DNA from: Euphorbia lathyris
Lineage: Eukaryota > Streptophyta > Magnoliopsida > Malpighiales > Euphorbiaceae
Assembly (NCBI RefSeq): GCF_963576675.1
Contig: NC_088910.1
Span: 100,902,807 to 100,966,806 of the forward strand
DNA: 64,000 nt
Direction: 5' to 3'
A program made the translations under genes and the position numbers. Shown here piece by piece: positions 34,701-44,553 of this stretch (its first letter is position 1; each line of letters opens with the position of its first letter). The notes below the pieces were generated by a model. It ran no database searches, was not told where the DNA came from, and saw only the letters and a list, made by a program, of their open reading frames with translations.

Positions 34701-35056
34701 GCTAACACTTAATGGGCCATATTGGAAGGGCTAATTCAACACCCCGAGAAAAAAAAAAAGAGACAGAGAAACCAAAACTACTCAGAATCAAGGTGGTTCC
34801 AACGGACGGAGATGCCGGACCCCCCAGACCCCTGTCTAAAGAGGTTCCCCTTAATAGTTGGAGACCTGATCCAGGCTATAGTGAAACCTGAAAGGAAAAT
34901 GGAGCCCTCACTATAGAGGAGGAGAAAACATTGAGACAGGTTGTATCCTTTCCTAGATTCTTTGATTACATTTTTTAGAATTAAATTATCTAGCACGCCT
35001 GTACTTAAATCCATTTATTGTTGCAAATTAGTATATTGCTAAAATATCATTAACAA

Positions 35057-35698
35057 GTAGGGGTGTGCATCGGTTTAAAACCGAACCGAACCGAACCGAA
35101 CCGAACCGAACCGAACCGAACCGAACCGAACCGAACCGAACCGAACCGAACCGAACCGAACCGAACCGAACCGAACCGAACCGAAATATCTAAAAATCTT
35201 GTACCGAATTGAACCGACGTAAGAACATAAACCGAACCGAATTATATAAAACTTTACAAATAATCTAAAAATCACAAAGCTTTAATTCATATACTACTAG
35301 TTATATTAAATGTTTTTTTAAGGTAAATAGGTGTTAGATTAGAATTTAATGGTTATATTAAATTCAAACTTAAGGTAAATAGATGTTAGATTAGAATTTA
35401 ATGGTTATATTAAATGTTTTTTTTAGAATCATAAATTCAAAAATTAGATAGGTGGTGTGTATAAATTTAGGAAGGATTATAATTTTTTTTCCAACCATAC
35501 ATGTTTTATACAACATAGTAGCAACTAATCGGTGCGGTTCGGTTATTTCGGTTTTTATTAGAAACCGAACCGAAAACCGATATTCACCAAAATAACATAC
35601 CAAATCCGAACCGTATAATAATAAAACCGAACCGAAAAACCGAACAGTGTCGGTTCGGTTCGGTTTTGCGGTTTCAAACCGCATAATGCACAGCCCTA
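35057..35698. mobile_element. hAT-like MITE carrying a (CCGAA)n array
   Basis: TTAACAAG at 35049-35056 is repeated at 35699-35706. Ends are TAGGGGTGTGCATCGGTTT and the inverted AATGCACAGCCCTA. The left subterminal region is expanded into a pure pentamer array, while the right end has the same GGTTCGGTT words in smaller number. Length 642 bp, noncoding. The 66-residue VRFGS repeat frame on the minus strand is an artefact. Confidence 0.9.
35083..35183. repeat. (CCGAA)n microsatellite, about 20 copies
   Basis: Uninterrupted CCGAA pentamers within the left subterminal region of the hAT-like MITE, evidently grown from the element's own CCGAACCGAA motif. Confidence 0.95.
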
Positions 35699-35944
35699 TT
35701 AACAAGACATTGTTTAGTCATTAACTTTTGTTATTTTTCAACAGTTTAGTCCTTCAAATATTTGAATTATTAAACAGTTTAATTTCTCTATAAAAAAACT
35801 CAATTATTAAATATAAAAAGAAATTAAAAACTAAACAATATATAATTAAAATACAAGGATTAAACTATATTAAGTAAAAGTATAAGGACTAATAAATTAT
35901 TTATCCATTGTTATTTTTTTCTACTCTATCCGTTCCATTATAAG

Positions 35945-36499
35945 TAGACCTCGCCATGGGCCGATGAGCCCGCCCGCCCGGCCCGAGCCCATGCCCATTT
36001 AGCCGGGCCTGGACACATAAAATTAGTGTCAAGCCCGGCCCGGTCCAAACCCGAATAAGCCCGTCTAGAAAATGGGCAGGCTTGGGCTATATAAATACTC
36101 GTCGGGTCTGGCCCGACCCGGCCCGTTATCTATATATACATTTATAAATTTAATATTTATTTAAATGCTCATATATATGCTCTATCTATTTTTTTATTGT
36201 TATGTTGTAATTTTATTTTGAATTTAACTATTAGTTTATTATAATTTTCTAAGACTTATTAACTATTATGTTTATTATTTTTTATTAAAAAAGTGAGTAT
36301 TTTATTTTAATTGAATTTTTTTTAATATAGATATGGGCTTGGACGGGCGGGCTTGGGATTCCTTTTTTAGGCCTGAGCCCGTCCGAGCCCGAGCCCGAAC
36401 CCGACTCTAATTAGTGTGGGCTTGGGTTGGGCTTGGGCTTATCAGGTTTTATCACAAGCCCGACAGGTCCGGCCTGAGCCCGGCCCATGCCGAGGTCTA
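35945..36499. mobile_element. hAT-like MITE nested in Stowaway-like element, 8-bp duplication
   Basis: ATTATAAG at 35937-35944 is repeated at 36500-36507. Terminal inverted repeats are TAGACCTCGCCATGGGC and GCCCATGCCGAGGTCTA. Just inside both ends are CCCGCCCGGCCCGAGCCC-type GC-rich blocks, as in the hAT-like element at 11550-12156. Noncoding, 555 bp. Confidence 0.92.
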
Positions 36500-36512
36500 A
36501 TTATAAGTCATT

Positions 36513-37460
36513 GGGATAAGGTGCAAAAATGCCCCCAACGTTGATAACTAAAAGCAATAATACCCCTAACGTTAAAAATTGTACAATTAAGGGTCCAACG
36601 TTGACAATTAGGTTCAATTTTAGACAACAATAACAGATTTTCATTATACAATTAAAATTTCTATTCACGGTCTTCCAGCTCAAAAAATTCAAGTCACCTA
36701 AATTAACAAAATGTATTTTCTGCCCTCATCCCCCTCATCTGTGCAAACTTTAAAACCTTTGAAACCAACATCAAATACGATGCAGTTTTCAGTGGCGCCA
36801 CCTCGACAGAATACTTAGCGACTATCCTCGATGGTACCATGATATTAACGAACTCTATCATCTTTCCATGGCAGACCATCGTTATTGTAAAAGATTTATA
36901 TTCAAAGAGAGAATAAACCAAAGGAATGTAGAACTCAATTGCGGTACCTCCATTATCAATACAAATTCCCAATAAATGCTCCACATTAGAATTTTACATA
37001 CAGTTGATCCAAATTTAAATTTATCAGTTGCGTGAACCTGCAATTATATAGGTGGAGGTCGAAATTTTCAACAAAATCAAAGTGAAATGTATGAGAAAGA
37101 CGGTCTTAAAGTGAAATCAAATAAAAATGAAGTGAATCAACGATTTTGGGTTCTTGGAGTTTTTTTGATTTAAGAGATTTTGGTGAGGGTTTTGAGATTT
37201 GAGGATTCAAATGTTATGAGTTTCGCAGAGATGAAGGATAAAGGGTATAAATGACATTTGGTTACTTTAGATTCGGTGAAATTTATAAGTTGGAAGACCC
37301 AAAATAATTATTTTCACCCTGTAATTTTTCTTTTTTTTGTTAGTAATGTCTAAAATTGAACCTAATTGTCAACGTTGGATCCTTAATTGTATCATTTTTA
37401 ACGTTAGGGGTATTATTGCTCTTAGTTGTCAATGTTTGGGGTATTTTTACATCTTATCCC
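36513..37460. mobile_element. Mutator-like element with ~110-bp inverted ends and 9-bp duplication
   Basis: TAAGTCATT at 36504-36512 recurs at 37461-37469. The ends (GGGATAAGGTGCAAAAATGC and its complement ending CATCTTATCCC) are inverted over about 110 bp, with shared AATACCCCTAACGTTAAAAA and CAATTAGGTTCAATTTTAGA segments. A 9-bp duplication and long inverted ends define Mutator-like elements. The interior is non-palindromic and holds an open frame (36984-36703, minus). Confidence 0.92.
36703..36984 (-). CDS. Open frame inside Mutator-like element, possibly captured host sequence
   Basis: This frame of 93 codons begins MEHLLGICIDNGG and includes SLFEYKSFTITMVCHGKMIE and SRIVAKYSVEVAPLKT. 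I do not recognise the protein and see no transposase motif. Upstream on the same strand lies leader-like sequence and an acceptor-like TATAATTGCAG at about 37037, as would be expected of a captured gene piece with an intron (a Pack-MULE). It may equally be a chance frame. Function unknown. Confidence 0.3.
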   Translation of the reverse strand: MEHLLGICIDNGGTAIEFYIPLVYSLFEYKSFTITMVCHGKMIEFVNIMVPSRIVAKYSVEVAPLKTASYLMLVSKVLKFAQMRGMRAENTFC

Positions 37461-37712
37461 TAAGTCATTTTTTAGCATTTCACCCAAATTAAGAACTACA
37501 ATTAATATGGAGTAAAATTAACGAATTGATATTGATTAACTAAAAAACAATTCTCTCTCATATAATAATTGAAGAATAAATATTGAAATGTTCAAAAACA
37601 CATTGACCAATGGACCAAGACAAAAATTTAATGCTTAAATTCTTAAAAAAACTAAAATGATTTATATTTTCAAAAAAACTTACTCGAATGACTTATAAAT
37701 AAATTGTACTCA

Positions 37713-37927
37713 ACAATTGAACCAAAATACATACCTTGAAGGTTTTTGTTTGTTTTTTTTTTTTTGTTAACATATTTTTTTTTTTTTTTGGTTAACATAC
37801 CTAAATTCTAGATCGTGAACTTATAAATTTTTAAAAAAGCAAGGTAAAGTGATTAAAAAAAAAAAAAAAAACAAGCAAGGTAAAGTAAATTTATGTATGG
37901 ACGGGTACTTTCTTAAACCAATAGTAT
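37713..37927. other. AT-rich spacer with poly(T)/poly(A) runs
   Basis: T runs near 37752-37790 and A runs near 37855-37870. Nothing else seen. Confidence 0.5.
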
Positions 37928-38175
37928 TATGGACTTAATTACATCTTTGCACCTTGAATTTGTTAAAAAAAAGTTTGATTGGTTCATAAACTTTTAGAGA
38001 CTACCGGCAGCTCTCTTAATTTATATAAAATATCTAGTTAGCTCACTGAACTTATAAAAAATATAATCAATTAATCATTTAGTTGAAAAAAAGTAAGTTA
38101 AATGCAAAATATGTATTGCACGCGCCTTAAAAAAAAAAAGTAAAACGACCAACGTCGAGGTATGTAGTTCTAATA

Positions 38176-39199
38176 TCTATATATATAATATAAAACAGTA
38201 ACGATGGAATTGATGTGTCACTTCCTCCTTTTTTACTGATAAAAAATTTAATATATTAATTTTAATTATATTATTATATTTATCTAAAAAAAGATTATTT
38301 TATCCGTACTATATCTAAAAGTTCTACAGAATTTAAATTAATCCCTAAAATCTCTCTAATTCTCTATATATCTATATATAAATCTCTCTAATTCTCTACA
38401 TATGTATATATAATATAAAACAGTAACGATGGAACTGAGGTGTCACTTCCTCCTTTTTTTACTGATAAAAAATATAATATAATATATAATATATTAATTT
38501 TAATTCTATTATTATATTTATATATAAAAAGATTATTTTATCCGTACTATATCTAAGAGTTCTACAAAATTTAAATTAATCCTTAAAATCTCTCTAATTC
38601 TCTACATATCTATATATAATATAAAACAGTAATGATGGAACTGAGGTGTCACTTTCTCCTTTTTCAGTGATAAAAAATTTCATATATTAATTTTAATTAT
38701 ATTATTATATTTATCTATAAAAAAATTATTTTATCCGTAGTATATCTAAAAGTTCTACAGAGTTTAAATTAATCCCTAAAATCTTTCTAATTCTCTACAT
38801 ATCTATATATAATATAAAACAGTAATGATGAAACTGAGGTGTCACTTCCTCTTTTTTTACTGATAAAAAATATAATATAATATGTAATATATTAATTTTA
38901 ATTCTATTATTATATTTATCTATAAAAAGATTATTTTATCTGTACTATATCTAAGAGTTCTACAGAATTTAAATTAATTCCTAAAATCTTTCTAATTCTC
39001 TACATATCTATATATAATATAAAACAGTAACGATGGAACTGATGTGTCACTTCCTCCTTTTTTACTGATAAAAAATTTAATATATTAATTTTAATTATAT
39101 TATTATATTTATCTATAAAAAGATTATTTTATCCGTACTATATCTAAGAGTTCTACAGAATTTAAATTAATCCCTAAAATCTCTCTAATTCTCTACATA

Positions 39200-39256
<57 letters not shown>

Positions 39257-39665
39257 AAACACTAACGATGAAACTGATGTGTCACTTCCTCCTTTTTTAC
39301 TGATAAAAAATTTAATATATAGATTTTAATTATATTATTATATTTATCTATAAAAAGATTATTTTATCCGTACTATATCTAAAAGTTCTACAGAATTTAA
39401 ATTAATCCCTAAAATCTCTCTAATTCTCTATATATGTATATATAAATCTCTCTAATTCTCTACATATATATATATAATATAAAACAGTAACGATGGAACT
39501 GAGGTGTCACTTTCTCTTTTTTTACTGATAAAAAATATAATATAATATATAATATATTAATTTTAATTCTATTATTATATTTATCTATAAAAAGATTATT
39601 TTATCCGTACTATATCTAAGAGTTCTACAGAATTTAAATTAATCCCTAAAATCTCTCTAATTCTC

Positions 39666-39736
<71 letters not shown>

Positions 39737-40120
39737 AAACAGTAACGATGGAACTGAGGTGTCACTTTCTCCTTTTTCAGTGATAAAAAATTTCATATAT
39801 TAATTTTAATTATATTATTATATTTATCTATAAAAAATTATTTTATCCATAGTATATCTAAAAGTTCTACAGAGTTTAAATTAATCCATAAAATCTTTCT
39901 AATTCTCTACATATCTATACCTATATATATAATATAAAACAGTAACGATGGAACTGAGGTGTCACTTTCTCCTTTTTTACTGATAAAAAATATAATATAA
40001 TATATAATATATTAATTTTAATTCTATTATTATATTTATCTATAAAAAGATTATTTTATCCGTACTATATCTAAGAGTTCTACAGAATTTAAATTAATCC
40101 CTAAAATCTCTCTAATTCTC

Positions 40121-40183
<63 letters not shown>

Positions 40184-40851
40184 AAACAGTAACGATGGAA
40201 CTGAGGTGTCACTTTCTCCTTTTTCAGTGATAAAAAATTTCATATATTAATTTTAATTATATTATTATATTTATCTATAAAAAATTATTTTATCCGTAGT
40301 ATATCTAAAAGTTCTACAGAGTTTAAATTAATCCATAAAATCTTTCTAATTCTCTACATATCTATACCTATATATATAATATAAAACAGTAACGATGGAA
40401 CTGAGGTGTCACTTCCTCCTTTTTTACTGATAAAAAATATAATATAATATATAATATATTAATTTAATCTATATACTCCATCCGTTTCATATTACATGTC
40501 TTTTTAGAGAGTTGTATAGAAATTAAGGATATTGGAAAAAAGACGTTGTTGCTCCTTATTTATTGATTCCAATATTTATTTATTCTATAATAAGTCCATT
40601 ATTCTAATTAATTTCCATAAACCCGCGTTTTATAGCAGAAAAAAAGATGACTTAACGTGTACTAATCATATAAAATGACATGTAATATGAAACAAAAAAA
40701 AATCTCTAGAAAGACATGTAATATGAAACGGAGGTAGTATAATATAAGACAGTAACGATGGAACTGAGGTGTCACTTCCTCCTTTTTTACTGATAAAAAA
40801 TATAATATAATATATAATATATTAATTGTAATTCTATTATTATATTTATCT
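38176..40851 (+). repeat. Twelve tandem copies of the Helitron 5'-end unit (~200 bp)
   Basis: Each unit starts with a TCTATATATAATATAAAACA-like sequence, then CAGTAACGATGGAACTGA, GGTGTCACTTCCTCC, TTTTTTACTGATAAAAAAT and TTATTTTATCCGTACTATAT, and ends TCTCTCTAATTCTCTACATA. Approximate unit starts are 38176, 38404, 38609, 38802, 39007, 39200, 39460, 39668, 39913, 40121, 40358 and 40468. Two alternating versions exist (ATTTAATATATTAATT and ATATAATATAATATATAATA). TA runs have grown at the unit joins at about 39206-39250, 39670-39730 and 40121-40178. Confidence 0.92.
40476..40737. mobile_element. Stowaway-like MITE inside the Helitron repeat array
   Basis: CTCCATCCGTTTCATATTAC at the left and its complement GTAATATGAAACGGAGG near the right, flanked by TA on both sides (40474-40475, 40738-40739). 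TA duplication and these ends fit Stowaway/Mariner MITEs. It interrupts the start of Helitron unit 12. Noncoding, 262 bp. Confidence 0.88.
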
Positions 40852-41220
40852 TGCTAAAAGGCTGGGTGTTAAGAGGCTCTCTGTGGAGTCTGATAATTTG
40901 GAAGCAATCAAAATGATTTCTGAGAATCATTCTATGGGTCTTAACAGTCGCAACCTCATCAAAGCTATTATAAGGCTTTGCTCCTCCTTTGAGTTCGTAG
41001 AGTTCAGACACATTTTTAGAGAGCAGAATCGTGTTGCTGATCGTTTGGGGGCGGCGGGCCATGAAGGGACGTTAGGCGTTACTACCCTTCCTGTTTCCCC
41101 TAGTTTCATCTCTCATCTTCTCTTAGAAGATAGGATTGGGGTTAGCTTCCCTAGGCTAATTCCTGGGTAGTTTGTTGTTATTCGTTTTTCTTTTCCTTTT
41201 CTACCAAAAAAAAAAAAAAA
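40852..41220 (+). mobile_element. LINE 3'-end insertion with 26-bp target duplication (RNase H fragment)
   Basis: The 26 bases at 40826-40851 are repeated exactly at 41221-41246. The insert starts mid-RNase H (from 40853: AKRLGVKRLSVESDNLEAI), continues FREQNRVADRLGAAGH, ends RIGVSFPRLIPG with a stop at 41168-41170, has a short 3' leader and ends in 15 A. It is a severely 5'-truncated L1-type copy. Two RNase H catalytic carboxylates (the Asp residues of ESDNL and VADRL) are retained; the first two are not present. Confidence 0.95.
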
Positions 41221-41265
41221 TTGTAATTCTATTATTATATTTATCTATAAAAAGATTATTTAAAG

Positions 41266-41837
41266 AGATCCTGCTAGTTGGCTGGAGTAAGCCTAGAGAA
41301 GGGTTTGCTAAGTTGAATACTGATGGCTCCTGCCTTAGCAATGGCAGAATTGCTGCTGGAGGAGTTCTTCGGGATGCTGGTGGCAATTGGATGGCGGGGT
41401 TTACCCATAACTTGGGGACGGGCTCCTCCTTTTCTGCGGAGCTTTGGGGTATCTTGTCAGGTATTAAACTCGCCATTCGCATGGGTGTTAAAAAGCTCTC
41501 GGTGGAATCTGATAATCTGGAGGCTATTAACAGGATTTCAGATAGCCAGGCTGTTTGTCTGAAGAGCCAGAATCTCATCAAAGCTATTTTGAGGCTTCGT
41601 CCTGCCTTTGAGTATCTTAATTTCTCCCATATTTTTAGGGAGCAAAACCGCGTGGCAGATCGCTTAGCCGCTGCTGGGCATGGGAGAATGTTAGGTGTTT
41701 CTACCCTATCTGTTCCTTCTTCTTTTCTTTTGCCTTCTCTCCTAGATGATAGGATTGGAGTCAGCCTTCCTAGACTGATCCCGGTGTAGGTTTTTTGTTG
41801 GTTTTGTTTTTTCCTTTCCTTTCTTACCAAAAAAAAA
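41266..41837 (+). mobile_element. Second LINE 3'-end insertion with intact RNase H domain
   Basis: AGATTATTTAAAG at 41253-41265 is repeated at 41838-41850, after a run of 10 or more A. The insert encodes a complete plant-LINE RNase H domain without stops: LNTDGS, AELWGI, ESDNLEAI and REQNRVADRLA carry the four catalytic carboxylates (Asp, Glu, Asp, Asp). It ends RIGVSLPRLIPV with the stop at 41787-41789. It is related to, but clearly different from, the copy 45 bp upstream. The reading frame could start at a host ATG at 41172, but there is no sign it is used. Confidence 0.93.
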
Positions 41838-41954
41838 AGATTATTTAAAGTAAATGTGTAAATAAAATAATAATATTTAATTTATATAGCACCTTTATGT
41901 CATTAATTGTATTATTAGATTATATTTTATTAATATTTATATATTAAGATGAAT

Positions 41955-41981
41955 CCGTGCATCGCACGGGTCAAAAGCTAG
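41955..41981 (+). other. Helitron 3' terminal hairpin and CTAG end
   Basis: CCGTGC and GCACGG pair around an ATC loop, followed by GTCAAAAG and the terminal CTAG. This is the canonical plant Helitron terminator. Confidence 0.95.
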
Positions 41982-42195
41982 TTAAAGAAGATAAGTTTTA
42001 CAGAGGGGAAGTAACAACTTCCTTTTTTTCTTTTTGCAACCGAGTGATTAATTGATTACATTTTACGCAAGTTTGGAAAGCTAACTAAACATTTTATACA
42101 AGTTGAGGAGGGTTATTGGGACATTTTAAAAATTCAGGGGTCAATTAACTTTTTTGGACAAGTCCGGAGGACAAATAATGCATTAATCCTAATTT

Positions 42196-42514
42196 CTAAC
42201 ACTAAAATTACCCATACTCAACTAGTTTTTCAAGCTATTTACAAGGAATTATGAATTATTTTCTGTTGCATTAAGCTGCAAGAACAATATATATAGTACA
42301 TGGAATAAATTACAATAAATTCATTTTTTATAGCTTGGGTTGTAGCTCTTTTAATTTGATTGAAATGAATTAATGATATTACCAACAATTTTTTCATGCT
42401 GCAATGCGTAACAATTTGAAGCGCCAAAGATAATAATAACAGCATCTCCAATGGAGTATAATAAACCACTCAATATACTCAATTATATCATACTCTCCCA
42501 TTGGAGAGAGTATG
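42196..42514. other. AT-rich spacer
   Basis: Nothing recognisable apart from a short repeat of the CTCCAATGGAG type (42448-42510) forming a small inverted repeat. Confidence 0.45.
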
Positions 42515-43030
42515 ATAAAAAGTAATGATTATTTAACTTCTGAAGTTGTCTCAAAAGGTTGATTGATCCCTGAATTTTCGAAGTGTTTTGATAGCTCATT
42601 CAACTTATATAAAACGTTCAGTTAACTTCTTAAACTTGCATAAAATGTAATCAATTAATTACTTAGTTGCAAAAAAGTAAGTTAAATGCGAAAGATGCAT
42701 TGCATACGTCTTTTAAAAAAGTAAAACGATCAAGGTTCGGGTATGCGGTTCTAATATTATAGAAGACAAATTTTATAGTTGAGTAAGTAACAACTTCATT
42801 TTTAATCTATTTTATGAATTATGTAATAACAATCTAAGACGTGTGCAATACATATTCTACATTTAACTTACTTTTTTACAACCGAGTGATTAATTGATTA
42901 TATTTTACGCAAGTTCAATGGGCTAAATGAACATTTTATGCAAATTCAGGGGGCTATCAAGACACTTTGAAAGTTCAGGGGGCCAATCAAACTTTTTGGA
43001 TAAGTTCAAGGGGCAAATGATGTATTAAAC
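42515..43030. mobile_element. Palindromic MITE (TTAATACAT family), uninterrupted copy
   Basis: Left and right halves are reverse complements: AATCAATTAATTACTTAGTTG and AAGTAAGTTAAATGCG versus CATTTAACTTAC and CAACCGAGTGATTAATTGAT. The right end reads GGGGCAAATGATGTATTAAACC. It serves as the empty-site reference for the Helitron insertion at 38176. The left end is decayed. Confidence 0.82.
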
Positions 43031-43034
43031 CTAT

Positions 43035-44236
43035 TAATAACATTATTATGTTAATTTCAAATAAATGCTATGTGGTTTCACGTTTTTGCATATTGATACC
43101 TGTAGTTTTTTTTTTATTACAAATCAAATCTTGTGGTTTGCAAAATTTTCTTTTTTTTTATTGACTTTGTCAAATTTGACCGATAACGACCTCAAAATAA
43201 AAAAATTCACGAATTAACTTATATTTTAAATAACTTTAATTTTTCAACTTTTTAGGTTTTGAAATCATTTAGGTATTATTTTTTAGGGTAAATAATTATA
43301 AGGTCTCTATGTTTTTACCTAATACACTACTTAGTCCATGCGTTTTTAGAAATAATTATATAGTCCTCAATTTTTTGTTTTTGTTAACTCCTTAGTCCTT
43401 ATAGTTGGATCAATGGTCAAAGTATACTAAATAAACTTTAAAATACTAAAATTACCCTTTACTTTATGTTTTAATAATAAAACATCTATTTTTCCTATTT
43501 TATATTTTTTCTCTTTTTTCCAACATAATCACAATCTCTCCAATATAAACTCCAATATAAAGTAATTGATTTATTAATTTTTATATAATTATAGAATTTT
43601 AATTTAATAACGTAAAATTTATTGACTAAAAAATTAATAAAAAATATTTCAAAAATTATTAAAATAGGAGTAAGACTATCATTGTAAACAATTCTAATAA
43701 ATTTTATGAATGAAGAAAAAATATATGCTTTTTAAAAATTATAAAAAATTTATAATAATATTTAATATTAGTTTAAGGATATTATACTAGAAAATAAAAA
43801 TAATAATTATAATTTAAGAAATTAATAATACATTTTTTCAAGTATATTGATTTCGGTGTATATGTAGTTCAAACTTTATTAAAATTAATTAGATTAAATT
43901 TGAAACTCAAAGATAATTTTTTTTATGTATATAACTAGGTGTAATTTTGAACTTTCATTTACAAAAACAAATGGAAGGACTAAAGAATTGATTAAAATAA
44001 TACTTAAGGACCTTACAATAATATGATGGACTTACTAGCGTGTTAAGTAAAAACATAATGACTTTATAATTATCTACCCTATTTTTTATGAGAAAGAAAG
44101 GTAATGTTAGAAAACTCTAAAAATGATGATTTTGAAAAACAAAAAATGTGGTTTCATATTATATGATATTAAACAACTGCTAAGAAAAAATAATTTTTTT
44201 TTTAAAACCACATGATTCTATTTATATATATAAAAA
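43035..44236. mobile_element. Palindromic element of the TGTGGTTTCA family, interrupted
   Basis: The left arm has AAATGCTATGTGGTTTCACG. The right arm ends in AAAACCACATGATTCTATTT. The inner segment AATGATGATTTTGAAAAACA and GTGGTTTCATATTATATGAT is shared with the 28765, 52556 and 53625 copies. A Mutator-like element is inserted at 43286-44079. Confidence 0.6.
43286..44079. mobile_element. Mutator-like MITE nested in palindromic element, 9-bp duplication
   Basis: TATTTTTTA at 43277-43285 is repeated at 44080-44088. Ends: GGGTAAATAATTATAAGGTC and the complement of GACTTTATAATTATCTACCC. Complementarity continues through ATGTTTTTAC. The middle is AT-rich and noncoding. Length 794 bp. Confidence 0.87.
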
Positions 44237-44553
44237 AAACACTATAAGTACTGTTATGAAAAATGCAAAATTATAGAGCATTGAAATTAACCCTATTATT
44301 AAAATCCTCATTTACAATTTATCTTGATTTTCTCACCAGAAATATTTATCTTTATTTTTTTAATATGTTATTAAACATGTAAAGGTCCCTTAGCACCCTG
44401 CAAACTTTTACTATCTTTCTATTCTTGGCAATTCCTTCTCTACTTCATGCGTAATCTATCTGTTGGCCCAAAATAAAATAAATTTTATTTTTATGTATAT
44501 AGAAAGCTTATGTTTAATTTAGGGTATAGTTTTTATTTTTGTCTAGAAAATAA
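44237..44553. other. AT-rich spacer
   Basis: No feature seen. Confidence 0.45.

Larger units (their letters stand above)
32837..34930 (-). mobile_element. Dispersed repeat R, copy 2, carrying an RTE LINE insertion
   Basis: The right part (34440-34900) on the minus strand repeats the head and ~55-bp subrepeat structure of 17366-17695, including GGAACCACC, a GAGTAGTTT.. block, a GGTGTTGAAT segment and TAGGCCTCCCTAAATCC subrepeats. The left part (32837-33030) starts GCAGTGGCAAATACAGGATT, which resembles a transposon terminus, but its link to the right part is an inference. The RTE LINE at 33048-34413 sits between them. Confidence 0.45.
35921..37712. mobile_element. Stowaway-like MITE with two nested insertions
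   Basis: CTACTCTATCCGTTCCATTA at 35921 continues, once the insertions at 35945-36499 and 36513-37460 are removed, as TAAGTCATTTTTTAGCATTTC. This matches the intact start of the related copy at 46643 (CTCCATCCATTCC.., ATAAGTCATTCTAAG). The right end near 37690-37712 (AATGACTTATAAATAAATTG) is a decayed complement of the left end. CTCC-TCCGT ends are typical of Stowaway/Mariner MITEs. Confidence 0.65.
38176..41981 (+). mobile_element. Non-autonomous Helitron with tandemly repeated 5' ends
   Basis: The 5' end is TCTATATATATAATATAAAA after an A. The 3' end is a CCGTGC-ATC-GCACGG hairpin (41955-41969), 8 nt, then CTAG (41978-41981) before a T. There is no target duplication, and the A-T insertion site is confirmed by the paralogous empty MITE at 42515-43030. 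No Rep/helicase is encoded. The 3,806 bp comprise twelve copies of the 5'-end unit with three long TA runs, a Stowaway-like MITE, two LINE 3'-end insertions and a short 3' tail. The 260-bp relative at 49417-49676 shows what a single-unit copy looks like. Confidence 0.95.
37928..42195. mobile_element. Palindromic MITE (TTAATACAT family) interrupted by a Helitron
   Basis: The left half (37928-38175) carries AATCAATTAATCATTTAGTTG and AAGTAAGTTAAATGCA, and ends GTAGTTCTAATA. The right half resumes at 41982 with TTAAAGAAGATAAGTTTTAC and ends with AATGCATTAATCC. Joining the halves reproduces the uninterrupted paralogue at 42515-43030, which reads GGTTCTAATATTATAGAAGA at the same place. Confidence 0.88.

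Noticed and set aside
35075..35275. 66-residue frame of VRFGS repeats on the minus strand
   Set aside because: Pure product of the (CCGAA)n array in a hAT MITE.
41201..41830. 209-residue minus-strand open frame
   Set aside because: Antisense shadow of the LINE RNase H domain, which has motif support on the plus strand.
41985..42195. Independent MITE
   Set aside because: It is the right half of the MITE starting at 37928, separated by the Helitron.
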